Part shown: in pieces, positions 1 to 9,057 of the stretch
Layout: the number at the start of each line of letters is the position of its first letter
How positions within the stretch are numbered: the stretch's first letter is position 1
NCBI GenBank assembly: GCA_947260025.1
Contig: CAMYON010000004.1
Location: 1-60,591 of the forward strand
From: an uncultured Gammaproteobacteria bacterium
GTDB taxonomy: Bacteria; Pseudomonadota; Gammaproteobacteria; GCA-001735895
Direction of reading: 5' to 3'
DNA length: 60,591 bases
Position numbers and translations under genes: made by a program
Notes under the pieces: generated by a model
Told to the model about the DNA's origin: nothing
The model's database searches: none
Seen by the model: the letters and a program-made list of their open reading frames with translations, nothing else

Positions 1-114
1 GCGGTTGACGCATACATGCTGTGCTCGGTCTGCGGTGATTTGCGCATCAGTGAAATTGTCGATCAACCCAACTGGGTGGTTTCTTTTTATTTTCCGAGGT
101 TGGTTCTGGACTAG
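1..114 (+). CDS. Acetamidase/formamidase, C-terminal fragment (cut by window start)
   Basis: The frame is open from the first base to a TAG stop and encodes the last 37 residues of a protein. The segment AYMLCSVCGDLRISEIVD followed by PNWVVSFYFPR matches my memory of the C-terminal end of the FmdA/AmdA acetamidase/formamidase family, which hydrolyses short amides to ammonia and a carboxylate. The upstream part lies outside the window, so catalytic residues and intactness cannot be judged. The EAL remnant that follows runs in the opposite direction. Confidence 0.72.
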   Translation, partial: AVDAYMLCSVCGDLRISEIVDQPNWVVSFYFPRLVLD

Positions 115-203
115 CGGGATAGTGCAAATCTACGCAACCAGCTTCTGCCAGGTTTTAGAGAATCCAGAAAGTAACCAGTAACCCGAAAATTCTCGCCCGA
201 GTG

Positions 204-414
204 GACCGGCAATTCCCGGAGATAGTTGAGCGATGAATAGACTGACCCGATATCATCAATGGCAGTCGAAATCCCCTTGTTGGACAACCCCTGCAATTTA
301 TGGGTGCAAGTCTGGAGGATCGCTCATGAGCATATTTCCGGTTATTTATATTTCCTGACGATTCGGTTTGATGCCGTACTCCTGGGTTAACGCCACATGG
401 CTTTCCTGAAGTTT
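204..414 (-). pseudogene. EAL-domain (cyclic-di-GMP phosphodiesterase) remnant
   Basis: Reading the minus strand, ALTQEYGIKPN, then ITGNMLMSDP, then GISTAIDDIGSVYSSLNYL and RELPV line up in order with the EAL-domain stretch that includes the conserved DDFG.GYSSL motif. Between the first two pieces there is an in-frame TAA where the family has a glutamate of E(L)EIT. After MSDPPDLHP the frame shifts by one base before LQGLSNKG. Beyond RELPV the translation stops resembling the family, and the region upstream carries another stop. Only a middle slice of the domain remains, with no GGDEF or sensory part, so this is a decayed gene with no product. Confidence 0.75.
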
Positions 415-555
415 TTATTCCTGATATCGGAGACCGTCGGTCCTGACCCCTGTACTCGGCATCGTCTACCGGGCCATCGAGCCTTGCCAGGTTCACCGGG
501 CCGGACAAACTCGCAACACGGCCCGTATCTGTCGACAAATGACGCCATACGAAAA

Positions 556-632
556 TGGTGGCTACGCCCTGATTTGAACAGGGGACCCCATCATTATGAG
601 TGATGTGCTCTAACCAACTGAGCTACGTAGCC
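556..632 (-). tRNA. tRNA-Met (CAT)
   Basis: On the minus strand the 77-nt sequence folds as a cloverleaf. The 7-bp acceptor stem is GGCTACG/CGTAGCC, the D-arm contains AGCTCAGTTGGTTAGAGC, the anticodon loop is CTCATAA (anticodon CAT) and the T-arm contains GTTCAAATC. The terminal CCA is encoded. The paired first acceptor base pair (G-C) and the loop fit elongator methionine tRNA. A tRNA-Ile with a modified CAU anticodon cannot be fully excluded. Confidence 0.93.
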
Positions 633-772
633 ATCGAGTTTTCACTTAAGCTGAGGACTTTTCACCAGTTAATTGCCGGCAAACGGTCCTCGCATTAAGC
701 CGCCGGGTTGCCCGGCCGTGAAGAGCGCGCGATTTTCGCTTGAACCCAGCGCGCTGTCAAGTTGCGCGCGGT

Positions 773-1864
773 TTAAACGTTGAAGCGAAAATGCACTACG
801 TCGCCTTCGTGCATGACGTAGTCCTTGCCCTCGAGGCGCCATTTACCGGCGTCCTTGGCGCCCTGTTCGCCGTTCGCCGCGATGAAATCATCGAAGGCAA
901 CGACTTCGGCACGGATAAACCCCTTTTCGAAATCGGTGTGGATCCTGCCGGCGGCGCGCGGCGCGGTGTCGCCGACGCGAACGGTCCAGGCGCGCACTTC
1001 CTGCGGCCCGGCGGTAAAAAAGGTTTGCAGGTGCAGCAGCTTGTATCCGGCATGGATAACACGGTCAAGGCCCGGTTCCTCGAGGCCCATCTCCTGCAGA
1101 AACTCGGCCGCTTCGGCGGCGTCGAGTTCGGCGATATCGGCCTCGATCGCGGCACACACCGCGACCACCTCGGCACCCTCCTTGGCCGCATGCTCGGCGA
1201 CCGCATCGAGATGCGGGTTGTTATCGAAACCGTCTTCGGAAACGTTGGCGATATACAGCACTGGTTTGGCAGTGATCAGGTGTAGTTCCTTCATCCACGG
1301 GCGCTGTTGGTCGGTCGGCTCGAAGCTGCGCGCACTGGCGCCGCCCTCGACATGCGCCTGCATCGCCTGCATGAACTCGTATTTTGCCCTGGCGTCCTTA
1401 TCATGCGACTTTGCCTGCTTGGCGGCGCGCTCGGTCTGGCGCGCGATCGATTCCATATCGGCGAGCAGCAGTTCGGTGTTAATCGTTTCGATATCGCTTA
1501 GCGGATGGATACGGTTGCTGACGTGCGCGATATCCTCGTCCTCGAAGCAGCGCACGACCTGCGCGATGGCGTCGGTTTCGCGGATATGCCCGAGGAACTG
1601 GTTGCCGAGACCCTCGCCCTTCGACGCGCCCGCGACGAGACCCGCGATGTCGACGAACTCCATCGTCGTCGGGATGACTTTTTTCGGGTTGACGATAGCG
1701 GCTAGCTGCTGCAGGCGCGGATCCGGCACTTCGACCACGCCGACGTTGGGGTCGATGGTGCAAAACGGGTAATTTTCAGCCGCGATGCCCGCCTTCGTGA
1801 GCGAATTGAACAGGGTGGACTTGCCGACGTTGGGCAACCCGACGATGCCGCATTTAAATCCCAT
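773..1864 (-). CDS. ychF: YchF family GTP/ATP-binding protein (Obg-like ATPase)
   Basis: The product is 363 residues, the usual family length. The N-terminal G1 motif GLPNVGKS lies at residues 8-15, followed by the family segment [15 protein letters not shown] and a G3-type DIAGLV. The C-terminus carries the TGS domain, visible as LQTFFTAG and the late [11 protein letters not shown]. YchF is a translation-associated P-loop ATPase of the OBG class, linked in other bacteria to ribosome binding and oxidative-stress sensitivity. It is the last gene of the prs-rplY-pth-ychF run, 10 bp after pth. Confidence 0.97.
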   Translation of the reverse strand: MGFKCGIVGLPNVGKSTLFNSLTKAGIAAENYPFCTIDPNVGVVEVPDPRLQQLAAIVNPKKVIPTTMEFVDIAGLVAGASKGEGLGNQFLGHIRETDAIAQVVRCFEDEDIAHVSNRIHPLSDIETINTELLLADMESIARQTERAAKQAKSHDKDARAKYEFMQAMQAHVEGGASARSFEPTDQQRPWMKELHLITAKPVLYIANVSEDGFDNNPHLDAVAEHAAKEGAEVVAVCAAIEADIAELDAAEAAEFLQEMGLEEPGLDRVIHAGYKLLHLQTFFTAGPQEVRAWTVRVGDTAPRAAGRIHTDFEKGFIRAEVVAFDDFIAANGEQGAKDAGKWRLEGKDYVMHEGDVVHFRFNV

Positions 1865-1874
1865 AATTAATCCT

Positions 1875-2459
1875 TCAGGTATGCAGGGCCTGCATCGCCT
1901 TGTCGATGCGCCCCTCGAAAACCAGCGGCATTACCGCCAGCGTGTCGCGGTTGGCCACCTCGATCGCGTCGAGGTCCGCCGCCGACGGCTTGTGCAACAC
2001 GTAGTTGATCACCTGGCTGGCATCGCCGGGATGACCGATACCGATGCGAATCCGAAAAAAATCGCGGCTGCCGAGATGGTTGATGATATCGCGCAAGCCG
2101 TTGTGGCCGCCGTGGCCCCCGGCCTGCTTGATGCGATTGGTGCCTGGCGGCAAATCCAGCTCGTCGTGCAGCACCAGTATCTGCTCCGGGCTGATCTTGT
2201 AGTAACGCGCCAGCGCCGCCACGGCCTGGCCGCTGCGATTCATAAAGGTCTGCGGCTTCAGCAGGTAGACATCCTTGCCGTCGACCCTGAGCTTGCATTC
2301 GTCCGCGTTGTAACGTTTCTCGAAACGAAAGTTCAGGGCACGATCCTGCGCCAGCAGGTCGATCATCCAGAAGCCGGCATTGTGGCGCGTATCAACGTAA
2401 TCGGCCCCGGGATTACCGAGGCCGACTAGCATACGAATATCTGCGGTTAGCGCAGGCAT
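1875..2459 (-). CDS. pth: Peptidyl-tRNA hydrolase
   Basis: The 194-residue protein cleaves the ester bond of peptidyl-tRNA released from stalled ribosomes. The family signature [20 protein letters not shown] is near the N-terminus and contains the conserved Asn and catalytic His. [12 protein letters not shown] follows in the middle, with HDELDLPPG and [12 protein letters not shown] downstream. The first few residues before [10 protein letters not shown] are longer than in many homologues, so a slightly later start is possible. It sits 8 bp downstream of rplY, a conserved neighbour pair. Confidence 0.97.
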   Translation of the reverse strand: MPALTADIRMLVGLGNPGADYVDTRHNAGFWMIDLLAQDRALNFRFEKRYNADECKLRVDGKDVYLLKPQTFMNRSGQAVAALARYYKISPEQILVLHDELDLPPGTNRIKQAGGHGGHNGLRDIINHLGSRDFFRIRIGIGHPGDASQVINYVLHKPSAADLDAIEVANRDTLAVMPLVFEGRIDKAMQALHT

Positions 2460-2467
2460 GCGACGAG

Positions 2468-3190
2468 TTAGTCTTCGTCGCCGCCTTCGTCAGCAGACTC
2501 TTCGGCACCGCCTTCAGCCTCTTCACCGGCCTCGCCAACTTCGCCTTCAGGCGCTTCCGGCGCCTCGTCTTCGATGATTTCCTCGCGGGTCTTGACCACC
2601 GAGACCACGCCGACGTTATGGTCGTCATGCTCGATGTCTTCGACATCTTCGAGGTAAGTCAGCGCAACGATCTCGACACCTTCCGGCATCTTGATATCGG
2701 TCAGGTGCAGGCTGTCGCCGAGATTCAGGTTTTCAACATCGATTTCGATATACTCGGGTAAATCCTTCGGCAGCGAAATGATTTCGACTTCCGTTACCAC
2801 CTGCGTCAACATGCCGCCATCCAGCTTGACCCCGACACATTCCTCGGCGTTGGCCAGGTGTACCGGCACCACGACCTTGATCGGCTTATTCTGGTCGATA
2901 CGGAAGAAGTCGGCGTGCAGCACCTTGTTCTTGAAAGGATGGCGTTGCAGATCACGCAGGATGACTTCCTGCCGCTTTTCGTCCACGCGAAGTTCGATTA
3001 CCTGGGTATAGATCGAATCGTTCTCTAGCTCGTGGATGAACTCGTTGTGCGGAATCGTAATCATGGCGGGATCTCTGTCTCCACCGTAAACGATTGCTGG
3101 CACCAGACCCTCGTGTCTCAGGCGGCGGCTCGCACCTTTCCCCGAGTCAGAGCGCAGTGCAGCATTCAAATGTATTGTGTCTGATGACAT
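2468..3190 (-). CDS. rplY: 50S ribosomal protein L25 (Ctc-type, long form)
   Basis: The protein has 240 residues. The N-terminal L25 5S-rRNA-binding domain (about 1-95, including GKGASRRLRHEGLVPAIVYGG split over its first two strands) is followed by the TL5/Ctc C-terminal domain and a very acidic tail of about 45 residues rich in Glu, Ala and Gly. It belongs to the 50S subunit at the 5S rRNA. The start is supported by GGAG seven bases upstream of ATG. A strong terminator-like hairpin ends directly before this Shine-Dalgarno, which suggests expression is set by attenuation or readthrough from prs. Confidence 0.96.
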   Translation of the reverse strand: MSSDTIHLNAALRSDSGKGASRRLRHEGLVPAIVYGGDRDPAMITIPHNEFIHELENDSIYTQVIELRVDEKRQEVILRDLQRHPFKNKVLHADFFRIDQNKPIKVVVPVHLANAEECVGVKLDGGMLTQVVTEVEIISLPKDLPEYIEIDVENLNLGDSLHLTDIKMPEGVEIVALTYLEDVEDIEHDDHNVGVVSVVKTREEIIEDEAPEAPEGEVGEAGEEAEGGAEESADEGGDED

Positions 3191-3201
3191 TGCTGTACTC
3201 C

Positions 3202-3230
3202 AAAAAATAAAAAACCGTCCGTAGACGGAG
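3202..3230 (-). terminator. Terminator-like hairpin abutting the rplY Shine-Dalgarno (candidate attenuator)
   Basis: On the minus strand CCGTC-TACG-GACGG forms a five-pair stem capped by a UACG tetraloop (UNCG class) and is followed at once by six T, one A and six T. The GGAG of rplY begins immediately after the T-run. No room for a promoter exists between this hairpin and the gene, so transcripts reaching rplY must pass it. A second hairpin, CCTGTCT with AGACAGG, lies just upstream (about 3232-3252). Confidence 0.75.
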
Positions 3231-3253
3231 GCCTGTCTTGCGACCAGACAGGG

Positions 3254-3276
3254 CTAAAAAAGCCACCTGGGTGGCT
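3254..3276 (-). terminator. Intrinsic terminator of prs
   Basis: Five bases past the prs stop the minus strand reads AGCCACC-CA-GGTGGCT followed by a run of six T. The perfect stem and T-run immediately after a coding sequence are typical of rho-independent termination. Confidence 0.8.
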
Positions 3277-3280
3277 ATCG

Positions 3281-4246
3281 TCAGTCCATATACAACGAAC
3301 TGACAGATTCTTCGTAATGAATACGCCGGATCGTCTCCGCCAGCATCCCCGCTACCGATACCTGCCGGATGCCCGTGCAGTGCTGTGCTTCCTGTGACAG
3401 CGGTATCGTATCGGTGACTACCATTTCGTCCAACGCCGAATTCTCGATATTCTCGATCGCCTTGCCCGACAGTACCGGGTGGGTGCAATAGGCGTAAACG
3501 CCCTTGGCACCATGCTTTTTGAGCGCGCCCGCCGCCTGGCACAGCGTGCCTGCAGTGTCCACCATATCGTCGACGATGATGCAGGTCTTGCCCTCGACCT
3601 CACCAATTATATTCATGACCTCGGCCATGTTCGGCTGCGGTCGCCGCTTGTCGATGATCGCGAGATCGGAATCATCGAGCTGCTTGGCGATCGCCCTGGC
3701 GCGCACCACGCCCCCGACATCGGGAGACACCACGATCATGTCCGGATACTTCTGCTTCCAGATATCGCCCATCAAGATCGGCGATGCGTAAACGTTGTCT
3801 ACCGGGCATTCGAAAAAACCCTGGATCTGGTCGGCGTGCAAATCCACTGTCAACACCCGATCCACGCCGACGCCGGTCAGCATATTGGCGATAACCTTGG
3901 CGGTAATCGGAACCCGCACCGAGCGTACCCGGCGATCCTGGCGCGCGTAACCAAAGTAAGGTATCACCGCGGTTACCCGATCCGACGAGGCGCGATTGAT
4001 CGCGTCGATCATCACCAACAGCTCCATCAGGTTGTCGTTGGTCGGCGCGCAGGTCGGCTGAACGATGAACACATCCTTGCCGCGCACGTTTTCGCCAATC
4101 TCGACCGAGGTTTCACCATCGCTAAAGGTGCCCACCGACGCGATACCGAGCGGAATATCCAGGTGCCGGACTATCGTTCGAGCCAACTCAGGGTGAGCAT
4201 TCCCGGTGAAAACCATCAAATCATTCGAGGCTACACTGCCGACCAT
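3281..4246 (-). CDS. prs: Ribose-phosphate pyrophosphokinase
   Basis: The 321-residue enzyme makes PRPP from ribose 5-phosphate and ATP for nucleotide, histidine and tryptophan synthesis. Visible family features are [14 protein letters not shown] at the N-terminus, [20 protein letters not shown] and the PRPP-binding loop [13 protein letters not shown] at about residue 220. The annotated ATG gives about ten extra residues before LMVFTGN; a start at that Met (4216) is possible. tRNA-Gln precedes it and rplY follows across two terminator-like hairpins. Confidence 0.97.
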   Translation of the reverse strand: MVGSVASNDLMVFTGNAHPELARTIVRHLDIPLGIASVGTFSDGETSVEIGENVRGKDVFIVQPTCAPTNDNLMELLVMIDAINRASSDRVTAVIPYFGYARQDRRVRSVRVPITAKVIANMLTGVGVDRVLTVDLHADQIQGFFECPVDNVYASPILMGDIWKQKYPDMIVVSPDVGGVVRARAIAKQLDDSDLAIIDKRRPQPNMAEVMNIIGEVEGKTCIIVDDMVDTAGTLCQAAGALKKHGAKGVYAYCTHPVLSGKAIENIENSALDEMVVTDTIPLSQEAQHCTGIRQVSVAGMLAETIRRIHYEESVSSLYMD

Positions 4247-4326
4247 CGAGCTCTCTCGTCTGCTGAAACTTCTGGGCTATTCGCCGGACAGTACGCTCTG
4301 TACCATCCCGGCAAACGCCCTCTGTA

Positions 4327-4401
4327 TGGCTGGGCCGGCTGGATTCGAACCAACGAATGCCAGGATCAAAACCTGGTGCCTTACCACTTGGCGACGGCCC
4401 A
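4327..4401 (-). tRNA. tRNA-Gln (TTG)
   Basis: On the minus strand the 75-nt sequence begins TGGGCCG and ends CGGCCCAGCCA, with CCA encoded. The anticodon stem CCAGG/CCTGG encloses the loop TTTTGAT (anticodon TTG), and the T-loop reads GTTCGAATC. A weak first pair (T-A) is characteristic of glutamine tRNA. It lies between ispE and prs, a position conserved in other gammaproteobacteria. Confidence 0.95.
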
Positions 4402-4411
4402 ATAATTCTAT

Positions 4412-5260
4412 TCAGTCCAGCAATCCCAGTTGCTGGTGTACCGGATTTCGATTCATTGCCCGGGCAACGAATGTGGTCCAGTTTTCCGGAATCCGCGATT
4501 TTACCTCTTCTGCCCGCTCAAGGCTATCGAAGGCGGCAAACACGCAGGCACCGGTACCGCTCATTTTTGCATCGCCGTACTGGCTCAGCCAGTCGAGCGC
4601 AGCACCCACCTGCGGGTACAGATTTCGCACCACCGGCTCGCATACGTTACCGCCCGAGCCGCTCAGAAAGGCGCGTATTGTGAGGGGATCGCAGTTGCGT
4701 GTCAATTCTTCGGCTGCAAAAATTTGGGCCGTTGAAACCTCGATCCCAGGGTCGATTACCAGGTAAATCGGCAGTTCCAGTTCAACTGGCTGCAGCTGCT
4801 CGCCGATACCGCTGGCCCAGGCAGCCTTGCCGCCCACGAAAACGGGCACGTCGGCGCCCAGTTCGAGGCCGATTCTGGCCAATTGATCGAGTCCGAGCCC
4901 CAACTCCCAGATCCGATTCAGCGCCAGCAGACAGGTCGCTGCATCCGAGCTGCCGCCCCCGAGCCCGCCGCCGATCGGAATCTGCTTCTCGATGCCAATA
5001 CTGACACCCCGACTGACGTCGTAGCGCGACTGCAGTAAGCGCGCAGTCCTGAGCAGGATGTCGTCCGATGTCGCGACCGGGGAGTTAGTCTGCCGGCGAA
5101 CAATATTTCCATCGTCGGTAACCTCGAACTCGAGCCAGTCGCACAGGTCGATAAACTGAAACACGGTTTCCAGCAGATGGTAGCCATCGCCACGACGCCC
5201 CGTGATATGCAGCATAAGATTGAGTTTTGCCGGGGCGGACAGGCGCAGCAACTCTGCCAT
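4412..5260 (-). CDS. ispE: 4-diphosphocytidyl-2-C-methyl-D-erythritol kinase
   Basis: The 282-residue GHMP-family kinase phosphorylates CDP-methylerythritol in the MEP isoprenoid pathway. The substrate motif SAPAKLNLMLHITGRRGDGY is at the N-terminus, the ATP loop PIGGGLGGGSSDAA is at about residues 95-108, and GTGACVFAAF lies near the C-terminus. It begins two bases after the lolB stop, and tRNA-Gln follows about ten bases downstream, so lolB-ispE-tRNA is probably one transcript. Confidence 0.97.
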   Translation of the reverse strand: MAELLRLSAPAKLNLMLHITGRRGDGYHLLETVFQFIDLCDWLEFEVTDDGNIVRRQTNSPVATSDDILLRTARLLQSRYDVSRGVSIGIEKQIPIGGGLGGGSSDAATCLLALNRIWELGLGLDQLARIGLELGADVPVFVGGKAAWASGIGEQLQPVELELPIYLVIDPGIEVSTAQIFAAEELTRNCDPLTIRAFLSGSGGNVCEPVVRNLYPQVGAALDWLSQYGDAKMSGTGACVFAAFDSLERAEEVKSRIPENWTTFVARAMNRNPVHQQLGLLD

Positions 5261-5261
5261 C

Positions 5262-5924
5262 TCAGTTGAACTCGGGAAACAGATCCGACGGGGTCTGATC
5301 GAACTCCGCTTGTTGCCAGCGCTCGATCACGAGCTTCAGGCTTAACTCGTCACGACTCAGATTTATTCTGCGGGGCAACTCGGGCTCAAGCGAATCCGCG
5401 AAATAATCGACGAAATCGATCGCCCAGCGATCCTGCCTGATGGATTTTGCACGGCCGCTCCGATCGAGGCTATGGCTGTAGTCGCTGCCTGGTTGCGGCA
5501 AACCCCGAATCCAGTACTCGAGACCGCTAATCGGCAAAGACCAGCCGATTACGTCTTCGAGCAAGGCCTCCGCGGTGCTGTTGGTGTAAACCTGACCGTC
5601 CGGCAGACGTAAACGGTAAGACCCACCGGCATGCCCCTCGATACGAAACACGCCCTGCCCGAAGGGCGCTTCCAGCAGAATAGTGAATCGTTCCGCGGCA
5701 CGCTTCCAGCTCAGGCCGATATTGTAAGCCTCCCCTTCCAGCTTGAGCGCCGCACGGGCGTGAATGTCCCAGCTGTCGAGCGCGCTGACCGCCTGCTGCC
5801 GGCTGGCCCAAAGTCGCTGCGCCTGCTCATCGTTGGTCACACTGCCGAGCTGGCTACAGCCGGCGCTCGCCAACAGGAACGCAGCAAGAGCAAGAACTCG
5901 AAGCAGGCGGAGACGGTGGTTCAG
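5262..5924 (-). CDS. lolB: Outer-membrane lipoprotein LolB
   Basis: LolB receives lipoproteins from LolA and inserts them in the outer membrane. The body matches the family (LDSWDIHARAALKLEGEAYN and GQGVFRIEGHAGGSYRLRLP). The first ATG would start inside the lipobox (MASAGC), so the true start must be upstream. In frame, a CTG codon at 5924 overlaps the TGA stop of the preceding TPR gene and yields LNHRLRLLRVLALAAFLLAS before AGC: a positive N-terminus, a hydrophobic stretch and a lipobox. I therefore extend the gene to 220 residues with a CTG start; this start is inferred. Confidence 0.88.
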   Translation of the reverse strand: MNHRLRLLRVLALAAFLLASAGCSQLGSVTNDEQAQRLWASRQQAVSALDSWDIHARAALKLEGEAYNIGLSWKRAAERFTILLEAPFGQGVFRIEGHAGGSYRLRLPDGQVYTNSTAEALLEDVIGWSLPISGLEYWIRGLPQPGSDYSHSLDRSGRAKSIRQDRWAIDFVDYFADSLEPELPRRINLSRDELSLKLVIERWQQAEFDQTPSDLFPEFN

Positions 5925-7657
5925 GGGATAAATCGCTGCATCACGCTCTGCAGCTTGGGATCATCGGGCGATTTCTTGAGCGCTCTTTGCCAGATTTCCC
6001 GCGCTTCCTGCTGGTTGCCGCTGACCCAGAGCACTTCGCCTAAATGCGCCGCTATCTCGGCGTCCTCGAAACGCGAGAGCGCCTTGCGCAGCAGGCTGAT
6101 AGCCTTTTCATACTCACCGAGACGGTAATGCACCCAGCCCCAGCTGTCGATGATCGCGGCGTCATCCGGCATTATCTCGATTGCACGCTTAATATAGCCA
6201 TAAGCTTCGTCGTAGCGATCGGTTTGATCCGCCAGGGTAAAGCCGAGCGCATTGAGCGCATGGGCGTTGTCCGGCTCGGTCTTGAGAATCGCTCGGATAT
6301 CCGCTTCGAGTATATCGATGCGGCCGAGCTTTTCAGCCACCAGTGCACGCGCATACAACAAATCGCCGTTACCGGGGACAATCTCGAGCGCGGTGTTGAA
6401 TACCTCCATTGCCTGCGGATAGCGCCTCGCACCGCGCAACAGTTCGCCCTTGGCAATGTAGATGCGCACCAGGGAGCCGTCCGATTGACTACCCTTGAGC
6501 ATCTCATCGAGGTGCGCTACCGCCTCGTCGATACGCTCCAGTCGTCCCAGCATATCCGCGATTCGCAGGCGGGCGTCGAACTTGTAATCGCCGACGAAAA
6601 CCTTGCCATACCACTCGATTGCGGCCTCGTACAGCTTGCGGTTTTCATTGATGCGGCCGAGGTAGTATTGTGCCTCACCATCGCGCTCATTGAGCCGAAC
6701 CAGCATCATCATGTACTTTTCGGCATCGTCCAGGCGCTGCGATTCCAGCGATAGCAGGCCTAAAGTGTAGAGTAATTCGACATCGTCCGGCGACGCCTGG
6801 TGCAGTTTTTCGAACTCGACCCTGGCCGCCTCGTACTGCTTGACGTCGACCAGCAAGCGCGCATAGGTAAGGCGCAGGTTTTGATCGTCGGGACTGCCCT
6901 CCAAAGCCTTGCGCAGACTGACAACCGCCTCGTCCGGGCGGCCCATTCTGAGCAGCAGCTTGGCGCGCGCCGAGTGCACACCTTCTATTTCTACGATAGC
7001 CAGCGAACGATCCAGAAATCGGAGCCCTTCTTCCGAGCGGCCGTTTTGCGCAGCCAGCATACCGTGCAGATACTGGGCGTAAGCCCGCTCCGGGTACTCG
7101 AAGGCAATGCGCTGGGAAACCGCAAGCACGGTATTGGCATTCTTCTCGCGGGCCAGGATGCCCAACAGCGGCGGGAACAGCTCGGCGTCATCGAGCTCGC
7201 TGGTGCGGATCAACCCGTCGAGATAGGTGAACGCCTCCTGGATCTTGTCCTGGCGCACATAAATTGCAGCGATCACCTGGCGCGCCTCGACCCTGTTGGG
7301 ATCCAGCTCGATCCAGCGTTGCGCGGCTTCCACCGCCGCCTCCAGGTTCTGCCCGTAAACGGCGACGCGCACCGCGCGTTCTGCAATCTCGGGATTGTCC
7401 TGCGAGCGCGCAACTTCCAGGTAGTGCTTTACCGCAAGCGCGGTGTCACCCTGGTTGAGCGCGATCTCGGCGACCATCAGGGAATAGGCGGCATCGGCAA
7501 CCGGGTCCTGTTGCGTTTTAAGGGGAGTTACCTGTGACTGCTGCTGTCCGAGCAGCGATTTATCCTGGGATGCTACCTGTTGCAGACTGGCGCAACCCGT
7601 CAGCAGCAGCATAACCGTGCAAAGGACAAAAGAGGACTTGTGCTTGACAGAGCTCAA
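5921..7657 (-). CDS. TPR-repeat lipoprotein encoded upstream of lolB
   Basis: The protein is about 578 residues. A lipoprotein signal (VLCTVMLLLTGC) is followed by many tandem tetratricopeptide repeats from about residue 60 to the C-terminus, for example AEYYLGRINE-like helices and HALNALGFTLADQTDRYDEA. Such proteins upstream of lolB in gammaproteobacteria are presumed periplasm-facing scaffolds; the substrate is unknown. An ATG exists at 7696, but a TATACT box at 7700-7705 would place transcription start at or after it, and GGAG precedes a TTG at 7657, so I choose TTG. Confidence 0.85.
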   Translation of the reverse strand: MSSVKHKSSFVLCTVMLLLTGCASLQQVASQDKSLLGQQQSQVTPLKTQQDPVADAAYSLMVAEIALNQGDTALAVKHYLEVARSQDNPEIAERAVRVAVYGQNLEAAVEAAQRWIELDPNRVEARQVIAAIYVRQDKIQEAFTYLDGLIRTSELDDAELFPPLLGILAREKNANTVLAVSQRIAFEYPERAYAQYLHGMLAAQNGRSEEGLRFLDRSLAIVEIEGVHSARAKLLLRMGRPDEAVVSLRKALEGSPDDQNLRLTYARLLVDVKQYEAARVEFEKLHQASPDDVELLYTLGLLSLESQRLDDAEKYMMMLVRLNERDGEAQYYLGRINENRKLYEAAIEWYGKVFVGDYKFDARLRIADMLGRLERIDEAVAHLDEMLKGSQSDGSLVRIYIAKGELLRGARRYPQAMEVFNTALEIVPGNGDLLYARALVAEKLGRIDILEADIRAILKTEPDNAHALNALGFTLADQTDRYDEAYGYIKRAIEIMPDDAAIIDSWGWVHYRLGEYEKAISLLRKALSRFEDAEIAAHLGEVLWVSGNQQEAREIWQRALKKSPDDPKLQSVMQRFIP

Positions 7658-7797
7658 TCTCGTCTCCGTAGTGCTAAATATAAGGGAGTGTAGCATTTCA
7701 GTATAGGATTGTATTTATCGTGATTTGTTCCGTGGATGTTGTATTTGGCAGGTTTATGCCTGAAAATCTCGTGTTGGCACCAAACCTTCCGTAACTC

Positions 7798-9054
7798 ATG
7801 GCATTACTGTCCCTCGGCATCAATCATTTAACCGCCCCGGTCGATATTCGCGAGAAAGTCGCGTTCGCGCCCGAGCAAATGAGCCAGGCCCTGCATGAAT
7901 TACAGGACATTCCGGCGATCAACGAATCGGTCATCGTCTCGACCTGCAATCGAACCGAGATTTACTGCGACGCATCGTCAGATTGCAGCGAAGTCATCAC
8001 CCACTGGCTGACCGCGCATCACGGTATTAACGAAAACGGTTTGACACCCTATATTTATCAACACAGCGAACAGGAAGTCGCGCGTCACCTGTTCCGCGTG
8101 GCTTCCGGGCTGGATTCGATGGTGCTCGGTGAACCCCAGATACTGGGCCAGCTCAAGGACTCCTATGAAAAGGCGCGCGGCGGCAATGCCGTCAATGCGA
8201 TTCTGGATAGACTGTTTCAACACTCGTTCAGCGTCGCCAAACGGGTGCGTACCGATACCGAAATCGGCTCGAACCCGGTTTCAGTCGCATTCGCCGCGGT
8301 CAACCTTTCGAAGCAGATTTTTGGCAACCTCAGCCAGCTGCACGCCTTGTTGATCGGTGCCGGAGAAACCATCGAACTGGTCTCCCGGCATTTGAAAAGC
8401 CAGCAAATCGGTTCGATGACGATTGCCAATCGCAGCGTCGAGCGCGCACAGTTGCTAGCCGAACAGATTGGCGCCGCGGCGGTACAGATCAACGAGGTGC
8501 CGAGGCAGCTGGCAGCCGCCGATATCGTGATTTCGTCGACCGCCAGCCAGTTGCCCATACTCGGAAAAGGCGCCACCGAATCGGCGCTGAAACAGCGCAA
8601 ACGGCGTCCCATTTTCATGGTCGACCTGGCGGTACCGCGCGACATCGAAGCCGAGGTCGGCGACCTGCAGGATATTTATTTGTACACAGTGGACGACCTC
8701 AAGACCGTGGTCGACGAAAACCTGCGCGGCCGTGAACTGGCCGCCGAAGCGGCCCAGGAAATCATTAATCTGGAGGTTGGCGCATTCAACCAGTGGCTGA
8801 AAACGCATCAATCGGCCGACCAGATTCGGCAATTGCGCGACGGCGCCGAACTGATCAAACAGCAGGCTATCGAAAAAGCGCTGGCTCAGATAAAAAACAA
8901 CTCTGACCCCGAACAGGTGCTACAACGCCTGGCCAACGAAATAACGAATAAATTAATGCACCAACCCACTATCGAAATGCGTAAGGCGCTGCAAAGCGAC
9001 GATGAGGAGCGAATCCGCCTGCTCAAATCGCTAATCTCCCCCGACTCGCTGTAA
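7798..9054 (+). CDS. hemA: Glutamyl-tRNA reductase
   Basis: The 418-residue NADPH enzyme reduces Glu-tRNA to glutamate-1-semialdehyde, the first step of C5 tetrapyrrole synthesis. The N-terminus LSLGINHLTAPVDIREKV and the catalytic-cysteine motif STCNRTEIYC at about residues 48-57 are clear. A Rossmann segment (LLIGAGETIELVSRHL) and the C-terminal dimerisation helix follow. It is transcribed divergently from the TPR-lolB operon across about 140 bp and precedes prfA by three bases, the standard pairing. No good Shine-Dalgarno is visible. Confidence 0.97.
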   Translation: MALLSLGINHLTAPVDIREKVAFAPEQMSQALHELQDIPAINESVIVSTCNRTEIYCDASSDCSEVITHWLTAHHGINENGLTPYIYQHSEQEVARHLFRVASGLDSMVLGEPQILGQLKDSYEKARGGNAVNAILDRLFQHSFSVAKRVRTDTEIGSNPVSVAFAAVNLSKQIFGNLSQLHALLIGAGETIELVSRHLKSQQIGSMTIANRSVERAQLLAEQIGAAAVQINEVPRQLAAADIVISSTASQLPILGKGATESALKQRKRRPIFMVDLAVPRDIEAEVGDLQDIYLYTVDDLKTVVDENLRGRELAAEAAQEIINLEVGAFNQWLKTHQSADQIRQLRDGAELIKQQAIEKALAQIKNNSDPEQVLQRLANEITNKLMHQPTIEMRKALQSDDEERIRLLKSLISPDSL

Positions 9055-9057
9055 CTT

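Noticed and set aside
397..603. Open frame running through tRNA-Met, ending WLRPDLNRGPHHYE
   Set aside because: It is the read-through translation of the tRNA on the opposite strand, a common artefact.
825..1772. 315-codon plus-strand frame opposite ychF
   Set aside because: Pure antisense shadow of a well-conserved gene; composition is Ser/Arg/Ala-rich with no family pattern.
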